Shown here: in pieces, positions 61,712-64,000 of the stretch | Layout: every line of letters begins with the position of its first letter | How positions within the stretch are numbered: position 1 is the first letter of the stretch | Assembly: GCF_013363995.1 (NCBI RefSeq) | Contig: NZ_JABWGO010000001.1 | Coordinates: 2,055,222 to 2,119,221 of the forward strand | Reading direction: 5' to 3' | DNA from: Nonomuraea rhodomycinica | Lineage (GTDB): Bacteria; Actinomycetota; Actinomycetes; Streptosporangiales; Streptosporangiaceae | Length of the DNA: 64,000 nt | Position numbers and translations under genes: made by a program | The notes under the pieces: model-generated | Seen by the model: only the letters and a program-made list of their open reading frames with translations | The model's database searches: none | Told to the model about the DNA's origin: nothing

Positions 61712-62524
61712 TTGTCTCGCCTCAAGGGCATTCGCGCAGGTAGTCAGGACCGCATGGCGCCGGCGGCGAGCGTGGCCGGAGTGCTCATGATCGCCGGAAT
61801 GGGCGTCGTCCTGGCGTTCGCCGGCACCCCGCGTACGGCCCAGAAAAGCACGCCGGCCAATGATCGGATAAACCTGCTTACCGGTGACGCGAGCATTTCC
61901 GCGCCGCCCCGAGCCCGCCGGCAGGGGAAGGCGGAGTGGCCCGGGGAGTGGCCGGCCGACTGGGCGGGCACCTCGCCGGGGCCCGCGCCGGGGCCCACGC
62001 TCGCGCCGGCGGGCGTCCCCGCCCCTCCCGGCCCGGACAGGTGGCTCGAACGCGTCAGCCCGCCCGCCCGCGAGCGCGGCGAGAGGCGACGCCCGCCCCG
62101 GCTCGGGGTGCCGCCGGCGATGTCCCCGTGGGTCACGCCGCCACTGGACGCGGGCGCGGCCACGCCGTCGGTCGCGGACACCCCGCGGGAAAGCGTGCTG
62201 CCGCAGGCGCCGGGCGAGCCGGCGCCCGCCGCCCGGGTGGCCCCGTCGCCGTCTCCCGTCCCGGTGGCGCCCCCGCGTCCCCGGGCGACGCCCGTACCGG
62301 ATGTGCAGCCCGAGACCGTGGCACCGCCCGAGCCCGCCGAACGGCGCCGCCAGGACCCCGAGCCCGCCGCTCGCCGCGGGGAACCGGCGGGCACCGGACG
62401 CGGCCAGGAGCCCGAGGACGCGGGACGCGACGCGACCGCCGACCGGCTTCCCGCGCCCGACCCGTGCGCGACCTTCCCCGACGCCCGCCGGGACTACTGC
62501 TACCGCCTCCTCGGCGGCCGGTGA
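61712..62524 (+). CDS. Pro-rich secreted or membrane-anchored protein
   Basis: 270 residues from a TTG with GAAGGA 8 nt upstream; the ATG at residue 15 (MAPAASVAGVLMIAGMG) is an alternative. One TM helix or signal (about 16-40), then a long Pro/Ala/Arg/Glu-rich region, and a conserved-looking C-terminal end DPCATFPDARRDYCYRLLGGR with a Cys pair. Probably spans the cell wall with the Cys-bearing tip outside. No family recognised. Confidence 0.65.
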   Translation: MSRLKGIRAGSQDRMAPAASVAGVLMIAGMGVVLAFAGTPRTAQKSTPANDRINLLTGDASISAPPRARRQGKAEWPGEWPADWAGTSPGPAPGPTLAPAGVPAPPGPDRWLERVSPPARERGERRRPPRLGVPPAMSPWVTPPLDAGAATPSVADTPRESVLPQAPGEPAPAARVAPSPSPVPVAPPRPRATPVPDVQPETVAPPEPAERRRQDPEPAARRGEPAGTGRGQEPEDAGRDATADRLPAPDPCATFPDARRDYCYRLLGGR

Positions 62525-62543
62525 GCCCCGGCGCTCACCCTGC

Positions 62544-64000
62544 TCAGGCCGGACAGCCGCCCACGGAGGCGGCGGGCGCGGCGGCCGGGCGGCCGATGGA
62601 CGGCATGCCCAGCATGACGCCCGCGGCGCCCTGCGAGGAGGCGCCCTGACGGGCCTCCCAGGCGTCGCCGGCCCGGGTGCGGCGCAGCCCGAGGACCGCG
62701 CCGTCGGCCACCAGGTGGTGCGGCGCCGCGTAGGTGACCTCGACGGTCACCATGTCGCCGGGCCGCGGCGTCTCGTCGCCGGCGGCGAAGTGGACCAGGC
62801 GGTTGTCGGGGGCACGGCCGGACAGCCGCCGCGTGGCGTCGTCCTTGCGGCCCTCGCCCTCGGCGACCAGCACCTCAAGCGTGCGGCCGACCTGCTTCTT
62901 GTTCTCCTCCCAGGAGATCTCCTCCTGCAGCGCGACGAGCCGCTCGTAGCGCTCCTGGACGACCTCCTTGGGGATCTGGTCGTCCATGGTGGCCGCCGGG
63001 GTGCCGGGGCGGATGGAGTACTGGAAGGTGAAGGCGTTGGCGAAGCGGCTCTGCCGGACGACGTCGAGGGTGGCCTGGAAGTCCTCCTCGGTCTCGCCGG
63101 GGAAGCCGACGATGATGTCGGTGGAGATGGCCGCGTCGGGCATGGCGGCGCGGACCCGCTCGATGATCCCGAGGTAGCGCTCGGCGCGGTAGGAGCGGCG
63201 CATGGCCTTGAGGACCCGGTCGGAGCCCGACTGGAGCGGCATGTGCAGCTGGTGCATGACGTTGGGCGTCTCGGCCATGGCGGCGATCACGTCGTCGGTG
63301 AACGCGGCCGGGTGCGGGGAGGTGAAGCGGACCCGCTCCAGCCCCTCGACGCCGCCGCAGGCCCGCAGCAGCTTGCCGAACGCCAGCCGGTCGCCGAACT
63401 CGACGCCGTAGGTGTTGACGTTCTGGCCGAGCAGCGTGACCTCCAGCACGCCCTGGCCGACCAGGGTCTCGACCTCGGCGAGGACGTCGCCGGGACGCCG
63501 GTCCTTCTCCTTGCCGCGCAGCGAGGGCACGATGCAGAACGTGCACGTGTTGTTGCAGCCGACGGAGATGGCCACCCAGGCGGCGTAGGCCGACTCGCGC
63601 TTGGTGGGCAGCGTCGAGGGGAAGACCTCGAGCGACTCCTTCAGCTCCACCTGCGCCTCGCCGGCGACGCGGGCCCGCTCCAGCAGCACCGGCAGCGAGC
63701 CGATGTTGTGGGTGCCGAACACGACGTCGACCCAGGGGGCCTTGCGGATGATCTCGCCCTGGTCCTTCTGCGCCAGGCAGCCGCCCACGGCGATCTGCAT
63801 GCGCGGGTTGCCCACCTTGGCGGGACGCAGATGGCCGAGGTTGCCGTAGAGGCGGTTGTCGGCGTTCTCGCGCACGGCGCACGTGTTGAACACGACCACG
63901 TCGGCGGTCTCGCCGTCGGCCGCGCGGACGTAGCCGGCGTCCTCCAGCAAACCCGAAAGCCGTTCGGAGTCGTGCACGTTCATCTGGCACCCGTACGTGC
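62544..64000 (-). CDS. miaB: tRNA-2-methylthio-N6-dimethylallyladenosine synthase, 5' end beyond window
   Basis: 485 residues visible; the true start lies outside, since the edge still codes [14 protein letters not shown], which holds the first cluster Cys. Radical-SAM motif [15 protein letters not shown], the MTTase N-terminal domain ([16 protein letters not shown] and [10 protein letters not shown]), and a TRAM domain ([11 protein letters not shown] ... [17 protein letters not shown]). Methylthiolates i6A37 made by MiaA. The C-terminal 30 residues beyond TRAM are a Gly/Ala-rich extension. Confidence 0.96.
   Translation of the reverse strand, partial: TYGCQMNVHDSERLSGLLEDAGYVRAADGETADVVVFNTCAVRENADNRLYGNLGHLRPAKVGNPRMQIAVGGCLAQKDQGEIIRKAPWVDVVFGTHNIGSLPVLLERARVAGEAQVELKESLEVFPSTLPTKRESAYAAWVAISVGCNNTCTFCIVPSLRGKEKDRRPGDVLAEVETLVGQGVLEVTLLGQNVNTYGVEFGDRLAFGKLLRACGGVEGLERVRFTSPHPAAFTDDVIAAMAETPNVMHQLHMPLQSGSDRVLKAMRRSYRAERYLGIIERVRAAMPDAAISTDIIVGFPGETEEDFQATLDVVRQSRFANAFTFQYSIRPGTPAATMDDQIPKEVVQERYERLVALQEEISWEENKKQVGRTLEVLVAEGEGRKDDATRRLSGRAPDNRLVHFAAGDETPRPGDMVTVEVTYAAPHHLVADGAVLGLRRTRAGDAWEARQGASSQGAAGVMLGMPSIGRPAAAPAASVGGCPA

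Overview
The window is about 72% GC, uses GTG and occasionally TTG starts freely, and has several genes whose start codon sits 6-7 nt behind a -10 hexamer (leaderless pattern). Together with the housekeeping gene set (lepA, rpsT, holA, comEC/comEA, hflX, dapF, miaA, miaB, a LigB-like gene beside miaA) this points to a chromosomal segment of a filamentous actinomycete, probably Streptosporangiales (Nonomuraea-like). The genus is an inference. I saw no rRNA, tRNA, CRISPR array, IS element or prophage.

Layout. 1-2.2 kb: MFS exporter (cut by the window edge) and divergent TetR regulator sharing a 24-bp palindromic operator, then a small unknown gene. 2.2-4.6 kb: ABC ATPase plus membrane partner. 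4.6-8 kb: lepA, a membrane-anchored GH18-like protein, rpsT with a terminator. 8.1-15.7 kb: two very large FtsX-type permeases and two ATPases. 15.6-17.5 kb: MFS exporter and MarR regulator with four operator-like repeats. 18-25.3 kb: holA, comEC, comEA, degV. 25.4-28.4 kb: hutI (with a coupled 28-codon leader ORF) and hflX. 28.5-35.9 kb: a DUF4097-like lipoprotein diverging from an operon of malate synthase, glcD, glcE, glcF and an IclR regulator, then a DUF2277 gene. 36-43.6 kb: extracellular and surface-stress type genes (a metzincin-like protein, an M23 peptidase, an OmpR/histidine-kinase pair, a PepSY protein, an HNH lipoprotein). 43.6-45.2 kb: a repeat-rich tract with no confident gene. 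45.2-49.8 kb: cupin, helical-repeat protein, SCO6745-like protein, dapF. 49.8-55.3 kb: NarL-type two-component system divergent from a small secreted protein plus ABC transporter. 55.3-64 kb: miaA, ogt, an RNase Z-like hydrolase, LigB-like protein, VOC protein, ICL/PEP-mutase-like protein, two secreted low-complexity proteins and miaB (cut by the window edge).

The minus-strand backbone degV-comEA-comEC-holA / rpsT / lepA and miaB-LigB-like-miaA-dapF-hflX is the usual actinobacterial order, but it is split by accessory blocks. The glycolate operon is the clearest metabolic unit: GlcDEF oxidises glycolate to glyoxylate, malate synthase condenses glyoxylate with acetyl-CoA, and IclR, encoded at the end, has a plausible operator just downstream of the operon's -10 box.

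The most unusual signal is structural. Short tandem duplications sit precisely on gene boundaries. At starts, the RBS and start codon are copied (44 bp x3 before the second FtsX permease, 28 bp x2 before glcF, 36 bp x3 at the comEA/comEC junction, 25 bp x3 before the DUF2277 gene), and in two cases this creates coupled decoy mini-ORFs. At ends, the stop-codon region is copied (27 bp x4, 20 bp x10, 39 bp x2, 15 bp x3, 18 bp x4). Most units lying between genes are not multiples of three, while units read through by a gene are. This looks like a recurrent process in this genome and is the main lead from the window.
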